NCBI RefSeq assembly: GCF_026586805.1
Contig: NZ_JAPFHA010000006.1
Location: forward strand, 1-64,000
Direction: 5' to 3'
DNA length: 64,000 nt
From: Niveibacterium sp. 24ML
Lineage (GTDB): Bacteria; Pseudomonadota; Gammaproteobacteria; Burkholderiales; Rhodocyclaceae
Under the pieces are notes generated by a model. The model was not told the DNA's origin. It did no database searches and was given only the letters and a program-made list of their open reading frames with translations. Positions 52,392-61,108 of this stretch are shown piece after piece. Each line of letters begins with the position of its first letter. The stretch's first letter is position 1. The position numbers were made by a program, and so were the translations under genes.

Positions 52392-53322
52392 AGTGGCCGC
52401 CGCCGTCATCACACGGCCCGATGGCAGTTTCCTGCTCGGCCAGCGCGCGCCGGACACCTTCTATGCCGGTTACTGGGAATTCCCGGGCGGCAAGGTGGAA
52501 GCGGGCGAATCCGCCCATGCCGCGCTGGTGCGCGAGCTGCAAGAAGAACTCGGCATCACGGTGCATCGCGCCCACCCGTGGATCACGCGCGAGCACCTGT
52601 ACGAGCACGCGCATGTGCGGCTGCACTTCTTCGAGGTCTGCGACTGGTCCGGCACACCGAACGACCATGTGCACTCGGCGCTCGAATGGCAACAGGGCGA
52701 TGCCCCCAGCGTCTCGCCGATGTTGCCGGCCAACGGGCCGATCCTCAAATCGCTGCGCCTGCCGCGCACGATGGGCATCACCCATGCGGCAGAAATCGGC
52801 GTCGACGCCCAGCTCACCGCACTGGATGCCACGCTCGGCGCCGGCTTGCGCCTGGTGCAGATCCGCGATGCAAACCTCGCCGCAGACGCCCGCACACAGC
52901 TTGCGCGTGAAACCGTGGCGCGCTGCCATGCACATGGCGCCATCGCGGTGGTAAATGGCGATGCCGCACTGGCAGCGGCCGTCAGCGCCAACGGGCTGCA
53001 TCTGCGCGCCGGCCAGCTTGCCGGCCTGACTGCTCGCCCCGATTTCGAGTGGGTCGGCGCGTCCTGCCACACGCGCGCGGACCTTGAAACCGCCGCCCGT
53101 CTCGAACTGGACTACGCCCTGCTCGGCCCGGTGCTTCCGACCGCCACGCACCCCGGCGCCAGCGGCATCGGTTGGGGCGCCTTCCACATGCTCAGCCGCG
53201 ATCTGCCAATGCCGGTCTTTGCGATTGGCGGTTTGCGCGCCGCCGACATGGATACCGCGCGCGGCTACGGTGCGCATGGTATTGCCGCAATCCGCAGCGT
53301 GTGGGGCCCGGGCAAGGCATGA
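52375..53322 (+). CDS. Nudix hydrolase fused to thiamine-phosphate-synthase-like domain
   Basis: A 315-residue two-domain protein. The N-terminal MutT-type Nudix domain (1-130) has the full box GGKVEAGESAHAALVRELQEELGI, which hydrolyses oxidised nucleotides such as 8-oxo-dGTP. The C-terminal domain (about 140-315) is ThiE/TenI-like with LVQIRDANL, VVNGDAALA, GASCHTRADLE and LLGPVLPTATHPGASGIGW. The ThiE half is a common companion of MutT in Beta- and Gammaproteobacteria; whether it makes thiamine phosphate is doubtful. ATG 52375 is preceded by GGGAG and overlaps the previous gene. Confidence 0.93.
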   Translation: MRKRVEVAAAVITRPDGSFLLGQRAPDTFYAGYWEFPGGKVEAGESAHAALVRELQEELGITVHRAHPWITREHLYEHAHVRLHFFEVCDWSGTPNDHVHSALEWQQGDAPSVSPMLPANGPILKSLRLPRTMGITHAAEIGVDAQLTALDATLGAGLRLVQIRDANLAADARTQLARETVARCHAHGAIAVVNGDAALAAAVSANGLHLRAGQLAGLTARPDFEWVGASCHTRADLETAARLELDYALLGPVLPTATHPGASGIGWGAFHMLSRDLPMPVFAIGGLRAADMDTARGYGAHGIAAIRSVWGPGKA

Positions 53323-54134
53323 AACCGCGCTACACCGACAAGGTCGTCGTCATCACCGGCGCCAGCGACGGCATCGGTGCTGAACTGGCGCGCCAGCTCG
53401 CATCGCAAAGGCCAAAGCTGGTGCTCGCGGCGCGCAATGCCGATGCGCTCGCCAAAGTGGCCAAGCAGTGCAGCGTGCAAGGCGCACTGGTGCTCTGCGT
53501 GCCGACCGATGTGAGCGTCGAAGCCGATTGCGCCGCCCTCGCGCGCCAAGCGGTCGAACGCTTCGGCGGCATCGATGTGCTGGTGGCCAACGCCGGCGTA
53601 TCGGGCCACGCCATGTTCAGTGAAGTGAGTGACTTCGGCTGGTATGAAGAGATGATGCGGGTGAACCACTTCGGTACGCTCTGGTGCGTGCGCCACGCAC
53701 TCCCGCATCTGCTTGCGCGCCGTGGCCAGATCGTCGGCGTCTCCAGCCTCGCCGGGCTGTTCGGCGTGCCCGGCCGGACCGCCTACTGCGCCAGCAAGTT
53801 CGCGATGACCGGCTTCCTCCAAGCGCTGCGCATCGAACTGGCACCGCAGGGCATTGGCGTGACGATTGCCTATCCCGGCGTGGTTGCAACACAAATCCGC
53901 CATCGGGGTTTCGGGCCGGACGGGCGGCCCGCAGGGGCAAGCGGCCTGGACGAAGGCAAGGCGATGTCAGTGGAGACCTGCGCCAACCTCATCCTGCGGG
54001 CGATGAGCCGACGTAGCCGCAATTGCGTGATGACCGCCGAAGGCAAGCTGGGGCTGTGGCTCAAGCAACTGCTCCCCGATCTGGTCGATGCGCTGGCCCG
54101 CCGCAAGCTGGCAAGAACGCGGCGACGGGGCTGA
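53319..54134 (+). CDS. Short-chain dehydrogenase/reductase
   Basis: A 271-residue Rossmann-fold oxidoreductase. The cofactor motif is VVITGASDGIGAELA. The structural motif is NAG (VLVANAGVSG), and the catalytic Ser-Tyr-Lys is in GVSSLAGLFGVPGRTAYCASKFAM. PGVVATQIRHRGF follows. It resembles the DltE/YqjQ-like classical SDRs; the substrate is unknown. Its start overlaps the stop of the Nudix-ThiE gene (ATGA), so they are translationally coupled. It converges on yacG. Confidence 0.92.
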   Translation: MKPRYTDKVVVITGASDGIGAELARQLASQRPKLVLAARNADALAKVAKQCSVQGALVLCVPTDVSVEADCAALARQAVERFGGIDVLVANAGVSGHAMFSEVSDFGWYEEMMRVNHFGTLWCVRHALPHLLARRGQIVGVSSLAGLFGVPGRTAYCASKFAMTGFLQALRIELAPQGIGVTIAYPGVVATQIRHRGFGPDGRPAGASGLDEGKAMSVETCANLILRAMSRRSRNCVMTAEGKLGLWLKQLLPDLVDALARRKLARTRRRG

Positions 54135-54139
54135 GCGAC

Positions 54140-54343
54140 TCAGCTCCGCGGATCGCTACCCGGCGGCAAGTCATCTGCCAGGGGCGCCTGCCCCGGCACG
54201 CGATAGGTCTCATCCGCCCAGGCGCCCAGATCGATCAGCTTGCAGCGTTCGGAGCAGAACGGCCGCCAGCGATTCTCGGGCAGCCATTCGACGGGCTTGC
54301 TGCAGGTCGGGCATTTGACGATGCGGGGACTGGGCGTACTCAT
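54140..54343 (-). CDS. yacG: DNA gyrase inhibitor YacG, zinc protein
   Basis: A 67-residue zinc-finger protein that binds GyrB and inhibits gyrase. The four Cys ligands are in [10 protein letters not shown] and [12 protein letters not shown], followed by [11 protein letters not shown], all diagnostic. The frame is open upstream but family similarity begins at MSTPSPR. In many Betaproteobacteria coaE and zapD lie directly upstream of yacG on the same strand; here they are absent and foreign-looking DNA begins instead. Confidence 0.93.
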   Translation of the reverse strand: MSTPSPRIVKCPTCSKPVEWLPENRWRPFCSERCKLIDLGAWADETYRVPGQAPLADDLPPGSDPRS

Positions 54344-54666
54344 GGGGCAGGGACTCGACCGGGCGCCCGTCCTACCAGACAGGCCACCTGAAATGAAGTG
54401 CTGATTGCCGGGCGCGCGATGCGCCCGTAGCCAATCAAAGATTGCAGAAAGTAAGGGCAAATAGTCGCCAAAAGCGCCTAAATACGCCATCCACCCTAAT
54501 TAAAAAATGGTCTAGCTACTCATCTAGCTACTCAAATTACCACACGAGGGGCACCAGCCGGTTTTTGCCATGGAACAGCTGCAGGCTGACCGCGAGACAC
54601 CGAGGATGTACTGAGTCATACAATGCGATTTCGGCCAAAGGAACGACAAACCACAAGGAACGCGCG
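54344..54666. other. Junction between chromosome and integrated element
   Basis: About 320 bp without a supported gene. The left part is host-like; from about 54430 the sequence turns AT-richer. The 12-bp unit TCTAGCTACTCA is tandemly duplicated at 54511-54522 and 54523-54534. No tRNA gene or tRNA 3' end is visible. The left attachment site of the element is probably in this interval, but its core cannot be defined without the right end. Confidence 0.5.
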
Positions 54667-55419
54667 ATGTATTTCGCATACTTCGATGAGTCCGGTGACA
54701 CCGGTATGGATGATACTTCGCCTACCGGAACATTCACGCTAGCCTGCCTGCTCATCCATGACAAGCATTGGCTAGAAGCACTGGATCAGACGGTAGCCTT
54801 TAGGCGCTACCTGAAAGATCAGTTCGGCATCTCGCCCCGCCTTGAGCTCAAGGCGTCTTGGCTGGTGAATAACAAGGGGCCAATCCGAAAACTCGGGCTT
54901 TCCTTTCAAGCTCGCATGGCTGTATTCAACGCTGCGATGCGATTTCAGCGGAAGGTCGGCTTCGTTAAGGTGTTCGCTGTGGTCGTCAACAAAAGGCAGA
55001 TTCAGCTGCGATCCACAGACGTCCGTGAGGTGGCGTGGAAGTATGCCCTTCAGAGACTGGAACGCTTCGGAACGGCACAAAAGGACAACGTTCACGTTCT
55101 TCCGGATGAGGGGCACAAGGACTTCATCGTAAAGAAGATCCGCGCAATGCGCCGTTTTAGTCGAGTTCCGTCCGCATGGGGTGACGGAGCACTCGATCGC
55201 AAGGCGGAGAATATTGTGGAGGACCCGTCCGATCGCCGATCGCAGGACTCTTTCTTCACTCAGTTCGCCGACTTGAACGCTTACGCAGCCTTCCGGAGAG
55301 CGTTTCCAGGCGCCAACTTCGATACAAGCGTCTGGGATACGCTTGGCGACGCGCGCTTGCTTGAAGTAAACAAGGTTCGCGGAGGGCTCCCCGGCGTTGT
55401 CGTTTGGCCTCCTGAATAA
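54667..55419 (+). CDS. DUF3800 domain protein
   Basis: A 250-residue soluble protein opening MYFAYFDESGDTGMDD, the conserved acidic N-terminal motif of DUF3800. Further acidic and basic residues (VLPDEGHKD, WGDGALDRKAEN, QFADLNAYAAFRRAFPG) match the usual layout. Biochemical function is not established; the Asp/Glu pattern would suit a metal-dependent nuclease. Codon use and about 50 percent GC differ sharply from the chromosome to the left, and members are frequent in mobile DNA. It stands alone on the plus strand at the edge of the element, a typical cargo position; a defence role is a guess. Confidence 0.85.
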   Translation: MYFAYFDESGDTGMDDTSPTGTFTLACLLIHDKHWLEALDQTVAFRRYLKDQFGISPRLELKASWLVNNKGPIRKLGLSFQARMAVFNAAMRFQRKVGFVKVFAVVVNKRQIQLRSTDVREVAWKYALQRLERFGTAQKDNVHVLPDEGHKDFIVKKIRAMRRFSRVPSAWGDGALDRKAENIVEDPSDRRSQDSFFTQFADLNAYAAFRRAFPGANFDTSVWDTLGDARLLEVNKVRGGLPGVVVWPPE

Positions 55420-55445
55420 GAAAAGCCCGCCTGGAAGGGCGGGCT
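55420..55445 (-). terminator. Intrinsic terminator facing the leftward operon
   Basis: A perfect 8-bp stem AGCCCGCC/GGCGGGCT (55424-55431 with 55438-55445). On the minus strand it is followed by TTTTC, so it can stop leftward transcripts arriving from the replication operon. It also lies 4 bp after the DUF3800 stop. A second small hairpin (CCCGACC/GGTCGGG, 55459-55476) follows on the right. Confidence 0.7.
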
Positions 55446-56002
55446 GGGGCAGTCCTAGCCCGACCACAGGGTCGGGTTTAGACCACGGTTTGAGTGTATC
55501 CGATATCTAAACTTCCGTGTCTAGAAATCGTTTCAGCAGGTAATCGGGCTTTTCCGGTCACTGGCGCAACAAGCCAACAGCAGTAGCGATCACACGCGGA
55601 TCACCGCCAGCTAGACAAAATACGCCCACCCTGGGATTCCGGATTCCGCAAGCCCCATCACCCATAGTGCATATCACATAACCCCCTTAGGCGAGGCCAG
55701 TGAGTAGCGAAAGATCGGGGTTCGCATTACCCGTATTTGCGATTTGCCAGGAGGACCCGCAAAGGGGCGCTGCCTCCGAGCCGGACAACCCCGCCAGAGA
55801 CCCCGGCGTGAACAACCAACGTGCCAGGCGATCTATCACGCAGAGCATCTAGACTATTTGTAGATCCAACGCACACCGGCTACGCCCTTCCCTTGCTCCC
55901 CACACCATCGCAACTTACTTACCTCCGACGCGCCGCCAGAACTGGCTAAAGTTCGGGCTCGTCACGTCCCGTAATGGCGGTCGCCAGAAGGACCCGCGAA
56001 GC
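55446..56002. other. Non-coding stretch of the element, possible cos or origin region
   Basis: About 557 bp with no supportable coding frame on either strand, unusual in such compact DNA. It contains two diverged copies of a 21-bp repeat (55744-55764 and 55981-56001), each preceded 7-8 bases earlier by CCCGTA. Long gene-free regions at this position in satellite elements normally hold cis-acting packaging or replication sequences. Confidence 0.5.
55744..56001. repeat. Two copies of a 21-bp GGACCCGC repeat
   Basis: TTGCCAGGAGGACCCGCAAAG (first copy, 55744-55764) and the second copy at 55981-56001 agree at 18 of 21 positions, with core GCCAG-A/G-AGGACCCGC. Centres are 237 bp apart. On the minus strand the core reads GCGGGTCCT. 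I recall similar sequences beside terminase genes of cos-type phages, but that comparison is from memory. An origin iteron is an alternative. Confidence 0.55.
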
Positions 56003-56755
56003 TCACCTTGGCAGCGGTTTGTAGCGCACCCAGCTTGTGCAGTCTGGTGGTGCTGTAATGATTCGTTCAGACGCTCGAGCTACCTCTCGCACCGGATACC
56101 CCAAGGCACAGCCCCATCGGAACATTCGCCGGTCATCATCAGTAAGACGCCCCGACACGCTCCTGAGGTTGGCGCATCCCATGCAGTCGCGTTCTTCTCC
56201 TGGAGCATCAAAGGACAGCAAGCGCCAGCCATCCAAACCGGCCGCTGCACAACGCCGCGACAACGTCACCTGCTGTTCAATCGGGCGGAGAAGCGACAGT
56301 GCGCGCAACGCACCGCCAAGCGCCTCATTGCTGACGCCCTCTCTGTTCATTAGGTGAAAGCACATCACCAAAGCGGCAGGGTTGAACTCATGGCGAAGGT
56401 CGCAGCGATCAGCTTCGGAAAAAACGGCGCGAAAAGAACTTGCTGCCTCACCCCCGGCGCGGGTGCCGTGCATTGGTTCCGGGTCGTGCGTTTCTGAGGT
56501 GGTGACGGTGGGAAAGGTGGAAACACCCCGGAAACCCGCGCCAGCATTGGGTCTTGCGAATCCACCCATGGTGGTGACAGGTGGGGGCGCGGTGGGGAAT
56601 CCCACCTCATTCGCAGGTTGTGTCTTTGAAGCGGAGCCTTTTTCCCATGCATTCGCTCCCACGTCCGGCGCGGTCTGGTCCGCTTGGGCCTCGGGTCGAG
56701 TCCCCACCTCAGCACGCGATGCTTGATCCGAGAATAGCCGGTCAAGGTCAAGCAT
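56003..56755 (-). CDS. Hypothetical protein of the element, 250 aa
   Basis: The last gene of the leftward operon; its start overlaps the primase stop by 8 bases. Residues 1-90 are low-complexity and polar. The C-terminal half looks folded: FNPAALVMCFHLMNREGVSNEALGGALRALSLL, then a Cys pattern (RRCAAAG, ERDCMGCANLRSV, FRWGCALGYPVREV). The CMGC and later Cys could bind zinc. I do not recognise the family. The partner position directly after a DUF927 primase suggests a replication or stability role, but that is inference only. Confidence 0.7.
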   Translation of the reverse strand: MLDLDRLFSDQASRAEVGTRPEAQADQTAPDVGANAWEKGSASKTQPANEVGFPTAPPPVTTMGGFARPNAGAGFRGVSTFPTVTTSETHDPEPMHGTRAGGEAASSFRAVFSEADRCDLRHEFNPAALVMCFHLMNREGVSNEALGGALRALSLLRPIEQQVTLSRRCAAAGLDGWRLLSFDAPGEERDCMGCANLRSVSGRLTDDDRRMFRWGCALGYPVREVARASERIITAPPDCTSWVRYKPLPR

Positions 56756-59684
56756 AGTCCGCCTCCCAAATCGTCGGCAGGATGCGAAACACTCGCTTGT
56801 CGCCCTCGCCTGGCAGTCGGACCTTGCGGGCAAGCTTGCCGTCTTTGTCAGGCCCCAGCATGGCACCAAGCTTGACTAAGTTGTGCACGACCGCACGGTA
56901 GTCATAGCCCTTGCACACCTCCTCCCGAAACACCTCGGGATAAATGAAGTGCTCCCACGCGCCCGGCGTATCCTCGCTCGTTGTGGCGGCAGGGTCTGGA
57001 ATGAATCGCTTGACGCCGGCCTTGTTGATGACGCGCGGCGCGTGATCATCTTTCGCCAGCGGCCGATCCCAGTCCGAGAAACGAGCCTCTCCGTGCTGGT
57101 GCAGGAACTTCCGCACCGCCTCCAGCATTGCCCGTGACTCTTGATGCCCCTCGCCGCCGCGTTGTGCGAGCCATGCGGCAAACGTTCTTCCGGAGGCGCC
57201 TAAGGCCTCGCCCGGCTCCCACCCGGTAATCCCCCAATCAGTTGCCAGTTCCCCCGCTGCAGCCACCAAGGCGAAGCGGTGCGCAACACGACGGGCCTGC
57301 CCGCTGGCATTGGCAGTCAAGTGAGCTGCCTCGAACTTCTTCACGAAGCCTCGCGCTGTCCCGGCAACGTCGTCACGATGATCGATCAGCTTCGACACGA
57401 ACGCGCGAAACGGATGCCCGTATTGCTTGCGGGCAGCCCCATCAAGCGCCTTCGCGAAGTCTGCGCCGCCAGCATATCCATGAAGGTTCTCGAAAGCGCC
57501 CATCCCGGCGCCGGCATCAGCCGGAATCTCCGCGAGCCTGATTTCCTGCCCGGCGCGCGTCACTTTGCCGACTTCGGCCATGTGCTGAGTCAAGCCTATC
57601 TCGCCCGCACTCAAGAACAGAAGACGCCAGCGCGCAAGGTCGCGTGCGCCACCCGTGCGAATGCTGCGCACCTTGCCGGCGCCGTTGGCGAGCATGTAGG
57701 CAGATTCACCCGCCACACGCCCATCCACCTGCGCCAGTTCATCAAGGAGCAAGGGCGCATCGCAGTGCTGCAAAGCCAGGCTCTCCAGCCCGTTGTCCGT
57801 CGCACGCCACCGTTGCATATAGTCCGGGCTGCCGCACACGCTAGCGGCCACACGTAGCGCGGTCGTTTTGCCATCGCTTGAGTTAGAGCGGAAGTGAAAC
57901 CCGCCGCTCTCGCCTTCCACCAGGTAGAGCAGCGGACTGGCGAACGCCAACGACACGGCGAACACCAGGCGTGAATTGCCGGCGCAAAGGCGGGCCACTT
58001 CGTCGCGCCACCCGGAAAGGCTGCCGCGCGTGCGGAATGCGCTTACCGGCGCTCCATCGGCCATGAACAGCCATTCCTCGCTGCACTCGCCCAATGCACC
58101 ATCAGGCAGAACGAACGCCAACCCGTCGTCAGTTGAATGCCACCCAACACGGTTCGTCGTGCGAGCGCGCGCTTCGGGGCGAGCGCATTGCAGATACTCG
58201 ACCACAAAGGCGCGCACCTTTGGCGCCATCTGCAGCCCATTTGCAAGCAGAAGCGCGGCCACTTCCAACCCGTCGCCCCTGAAGTGCTCCATTGGCACAA
58301 TCTCACGGTGCATCCGCCCGTCAGGGTCGCGGAACTCCACCAGCAGCCCCCAGCCCCGGTTCTCTGGATCACGTACGCGCGCCACTGGGCGCAGTGGATC
58401 GCACAGCCAACGTGGGCGGCGTTCGTTTCCCTCTCGGTCGCGCTCGATCAGCCAGACGCCTTTGCCATCGAGCCGAAACCGTTCTCCCGACGCAGGTTCG
58501 GATACTGCGGCAGCCGGCGGCACCTCGGCTGCACCGCTGGGATGAATGGCACCGGCACCGCCGCGCTGCGCCGTGGCCTGCGGCGTTGGCACCGGGAACG
58601 CATCGGGCCGCACCAACCACAGGGCGAAGTGCGCAGGCGTCCAGCCCCGATCCTCGAAGTCGGCCGCATCGTCACCGGCCGGCAAGGCCTCGCCGGGTTC
58701 CAGCGCTGCCGCGTCACCATTGCCCGTAGCTTTGAGCGCCATCGCCACCAGGTTGAAACAAGCCACCGAAGCAACCCCCACCACCCCCAATGCCGTCGCC
58801 ACTGTTTGCATTGCCTTGGTGCCGGGTTCATCGGCGTCGGGCCATAGCCACACGTCACGGCCCGCGAGCGGCTGCCAGTCGGCCTTGTCAACCGCTTGCG
58901 CGCCACCCGCCCAAGTGACGCACACGCATTGCGGGGCAAGCCGTTGTGCCGCCTCACAAGCTTTCTCGCCCTCAGTGACGATCACCCTCGCGTCCGGCCG
59001 TGCGGCCAGATCAGGCAAGCCCAGCAGCGGGCGCGGCGCGGCTGGCGCCTTGTAGTGCCACACCAGCACACCGTCCGGCGCACGCCACAGCGACAGGGGT
59101 GCGAATTGCTTTCGCTCTCCTTGGCGCTTGGGCTCGAATCGATCGTGAATGAAGCACAGCCGGCCAGCTGCATCGCGGTACTCATACCGGCGCGACGGCT
59201 TGCCGTGGCGCGCATGGGCCGCAGGTGGCGGCGGGGCATCGTCGGGTGCCGGCATCACACACACGAAGCCGCCCGTATCGACACCACTGCGCCCGCCCTT
59301 CTCCGTTGCTTGTGGCGATGCTGGCGGCGTTTTCGGGCCCGTCGCGGCCGGATTGGCCGTCTTGCCTTTGCGCGGGGGTGGCGTCAGCCCCAGCAGATCG
59401 CCAAGCCTGTCGGCGGCGCCCGATTGCGAAGGCATGCCCCAAAGGTAGCGCGCCAACGACACCAGGTCGCCGCCCTTGTCGCCGGTCGCGAAGTCAGACC
59501 ATGCGCCGTTGGTGGTGTTGATCGAAAACGAGCCGGCCTTGTTGTCGGTGCGGGTTGGGTTTGTCGTTTGGTATTCAGGCCCGTGGCGCTTGCCTCCCGA
59601 GATTCCCAACAGTGCCGCCGTGCTGTCAAAGCGCTCCAGGGCGAGCGCTGCAACCTGCCCGATCCAATTGGTTGGCGAACTCAT
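56748..59684 (-). CDS. Toprim/DUF927 primase-helicase of the element
   Basis: A 978-residue replication protein. Residues about 30-80 (YQTTNPTRTDNKAGSFSIN, then WSDFATGDKGGDLVSLARYLWG) resemble the primase N-terminal region but lack zinc-binding Cys. A Toprim domain follows (about 232-300), with VTEGEKA and WLWPDADEPGTKAM carrying its catalytic Glu and paired Asp. The DUF927 helicase domain (about 400-900) has Walker A SNSSDGKTTAL (600-610) and Walker B LLLDEL (645-650). It is analogous to the alpha protein of satellite phage P4 and to primases of other integrative elements. Overlaps the genes on both sides. Confidence 0.92.
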   Translation of the reverse strand: MSSPTNWIGQVAALALERFDSTAALLGISGGKRHGPEYQTTNPTRTDNKAGSFSINTTNGAWSDFATGDKGGDLVSLARYLWGMPSQSGAADRLGDLLGLTPPPRKGKTANPAATGPKTPPASPQATEKGGRSGVDTGGFVCVMPAPDDAPPPPAAHARHGKPSRRYEYRDAAGRLCFIHDRFEPKRQGERKQFAPLSLWRAPDGVLVWHYKAPAAPRPLLGLPDLAARPDARVIVTEGEKACEAAQRLAPQCVCVTWAGGAQAVDKADWQPLAGRDVWLWPDADEPGTKAMQTVATALGVVGVASVACFNLVAMALKATGNGDAAALEPGEALPAGDDAADFEDRGWTPAHFALWLVRPDAFPVPTPQATAQRGGAGAIHPSGAAEVPPAAAVSEPASGERFRLDGKGVWLIERDREGNERRPRWLCDPLRPVARVRDPENRGWGLLVEFRDPDGRMHREIVPMEHFRGDGLEVAALLLANGLQMAPKVRAFVVEYLQCARPEARARTTNRVGWHSTDDGLAFVLPDGALGECSEEWLFMADGAPVSAFRTRGSLSGWRDEVARLCAGNSRLVFAVSLAFASPLLYLVEGESGGFHFRSNSSDGKTTALRVAASVCGSPDYMQRWRATDNGLESLALQHCDAPLLLDELAQVDGRVAGESAYMLANGAGKVRSIRTGGARDLARWRLLFLSAGEIGLTQHMAEVGKVTRAGQEIRLAEIPADAGAGMGAFENLHGYAGGADFAKALDGAARKQYGHPFRAFVSKLIDHRDDVAGTARGFVKKFEAAHLTANASGQARRVAHRFALVAAAGELATDWGITGWEPGEALGASGRTFAAWLAQRGGEGHQESRAMLEAVRKFLHQHGEARFSDWDRPLAKDDHAPRVINKAGVKRFIPDPAATTSEDTPGAWEHFIYPEVFREEVCKGYDYRAVVHNLVKLGAMLGPDKDGKLARKVRLPGEGDKRVFRILPTIWEADYA

Positions 59685-60040
59685 TGCAGCCCTCCCGGCG
59701 CCGAGACCGGATGCCAGTGCAGTCGGTCTATCCGCACCACAACAACATCACAGCCAGGCGGCATGATTTCGACAGCCAACGCAAGTGCCGCGGCTCCAGA
59801 CCCAGACGGAAACAGGTCCATCCACGCCGCCGCCACCCAGTCCCCTGCCTCACTTTGTAGAAGCGACACGAAACAACCGTCCTTCTGGCCTATAACGACA
59901 TGCCCACACGCACCAAGCAAAGACTCCGCCTCCAAGGCGCGCACGTGGTCATCTGCGAAAACGGCCTCAAGGAGCGCCTCTGCACTCGCGCGGCGAATTG
60001 CCACGGCCGCCGGGTAATACCTGTATTCCGGCTTGTTCAT
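59681..60040 (-). CDS. Hypothetical protein of the element, 119 aa
   Basis: A small globular protein (MNKPEYRYYPAAVAIRRASAEALLEAVF...). The C-terminal AAALALAVEIMPPGCDVVVVRIDRLHWHPV suggests a mixed alpha/beta fold. No family is recognised. It overlaps both neighbours by four bases (ATGA), so it is translated together with the primase-helicase. Confidence 0.7.
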   Translation of the reverse strand: MNKPEYRYYPAAVAIRRASAEALLEAVFADDHVRALEAESLLGACGHVVIGQKDGCFVSLLQSEAGDWVAAAWMDLFPSGSGAAALALAVEIMPPGCDVVVVRIDRLHWHPVSAPGGLQ

Positions 60041-60327
60041 GGTTTCACCCGCCCGTGAAGCACCATGCCGATGTGATGCACGAAGCCATCAAACCGCGCT
60101 TGCACTTCGTCATTCCAATCGGCCGCACTGCCTGCGCAAACGATCTCGCCCAGGATGTCGGCGAAGGCCTGGGCGGCCTCTTCGCTGGTCATCACATCAC
60201 CACAACGCAGCAGCGATTCCACAAACATGCAAGCCTCCCAACCGCCTGCCTCGCGCGCCGCAGAAATCGCAGGGGCGAACGCCACCCCGGCCCCCTGCGC
60301 GGGCGCCGTTTCATTGCTTGGTTTCAT
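60037..60327 (-). CDS. Hypothetical protein of the element, 96 aa
   Basis: A small, acidic, probably helical protein (GGWEACMFVESLLRCGDVMTSEEAAQAFADILGEIV). No recognisable domain. It couples to the next gene by an ATGA overlap and lies two bases after the previous stop. Confidence 0.65.
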   Translation of the reverse strand: MKPSNETAPAQGAGVAFAPAISAAREAGGWEACMFVESLLRCGDVMTSEEAAQAFADILGEIVCAGSAADWNDEVQARFDGFVHHIGMVLHGRVKP

Positions 60328-60329
60328 GA

Positions 60330-60602
60330 TTAGCTATCCCGGTTGATTTCAGCGGTGACGGGAGCAGATTCCCACGCCAGGCGCGGGTCATCGCCGCAAA
60401 CGAAATGCCCCCAGCGGGCGGCAGCGTCAATAACCGAAGTCAGTGCAAATAGCCGCTGTTTTTGTAAGCCGACCCGCTGTTCTTCTAGGCCGCAGTCAAA
60501 ATCACTCACCAGGTCATCAACCATCTCTATCGCCGCCACAATGCCGGAGAAGAGTTGCGCGGCATTCCCGGCGGCGTATGTATCGTCTCTGCCGTATTTC
60601 AT
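60330..60602 (-). CDS. Hypothetical protein of the element, 90 aa
   Basis: A small helical protein (AAQLFSGIVAAIEMVDDLVSDFDCGLEEQRVGLQKQRLFALTSVIDAAARWG), possibly forming a four-helix or coiled-coil dimer. No family is recognised. Its start overlaps the upstream stop by four bases. Confidence 0.65.
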   Translation of the reverse strand: MKYGRDDTYAAGNAAQLFSGIVAAIEMVDDLVSDFDCGLEEQRVGLQKQRLFALTSVIDAAARWGHFVCGDDPRLAWESAPVTAEINRDS

Positions 60603-61108
60603 GACTCACCCCCTGCAACCCGTTCGATTACAGCCAAGCGCTCGTTGGCGCGCGTGATGCCGTCGCCACTTACGCCATCAGCCTCGTTGCACTTGCCCCA
60701 TTCGCTTTTCTGCTCAGGGGTCATCAACTGAAGGGCGTTGCGGATGATCAGGTGAGCTTTTTGAAGTTCAGACAACAAATCGGGCGCTGCGCTTTGTGAT
60801 GCCGCCGCCACCTGTGGCTCGCGACCCGTGGTCGTACCCTTGATCGCGGCATACACGCACGCACTTGCCAACTCCAACTGCACCGAAGTGGCATAGCAAA
60901 ACACCGCATCAGGCGCCTCGTTCTCTATCGATTCAACTACCCGATAGGTCAGCGTTTCAGCTGTACTGAGGTAACAATAGGCCTGCTCCAGCAGGTCATG
61001 CACGGGCAGCCCATCGCGCACCTCGAAGGGGGCTACTTGCGACATTGCAAGCATGCCAAACTCAACCCGCTCTGGCTTTGGCGCCGCTATGTTTGCCTTG
61101 GCATTCAT
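60599..61108 (-). CDS. DUF3077-like protein, paralogue of the next upstream gene
   Basis: A 169-residue protein. Residues about 28-95 (FEVRDGLPVHDLLEQAYCYLSTAETL, then SVQLELASACVYAA) align clearly with the product of 61105-61428, so the two genes arose by tandem duplication. The pattern F-x-V-x-x-G-x-x-x-x-x-x-L-x-x-A recalls DUF3077 proteins; that assignment is tentative. The extra C-terminal 70 residues include QLMTPEQKSEWGKCNEADG. The function is unknown. Confidence 0.7.
   Translation of the reverse strand: MNAKANIAAPKPERVEFGMLAMSQVAPFEVRDGLPVHDLLEQAYCYLSTAETLTYRVVESIENEAPDAVFCYATSVQLELASACVYAAIKGTTTGREPQVAAASQSAAPDLLSELQKAHLIIRNALQLMTPEQKSEWGKCNEADGVSGDGITRANERLAVIERVAGGES

Noticed and set aside
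54344-54666. tRNA gene or tRNA 3' end as attachment site
   Set aside because: No cloverleaf, no TTCGA-type arm followed by CCA and no acceptor stem could be drawn in this interval.
56003-56755. The 250-aa protein as a terminase small subunit or capsid-size factor
   Set aside because: No motif supports it; only position suggests phage function, so I left it unnamed.
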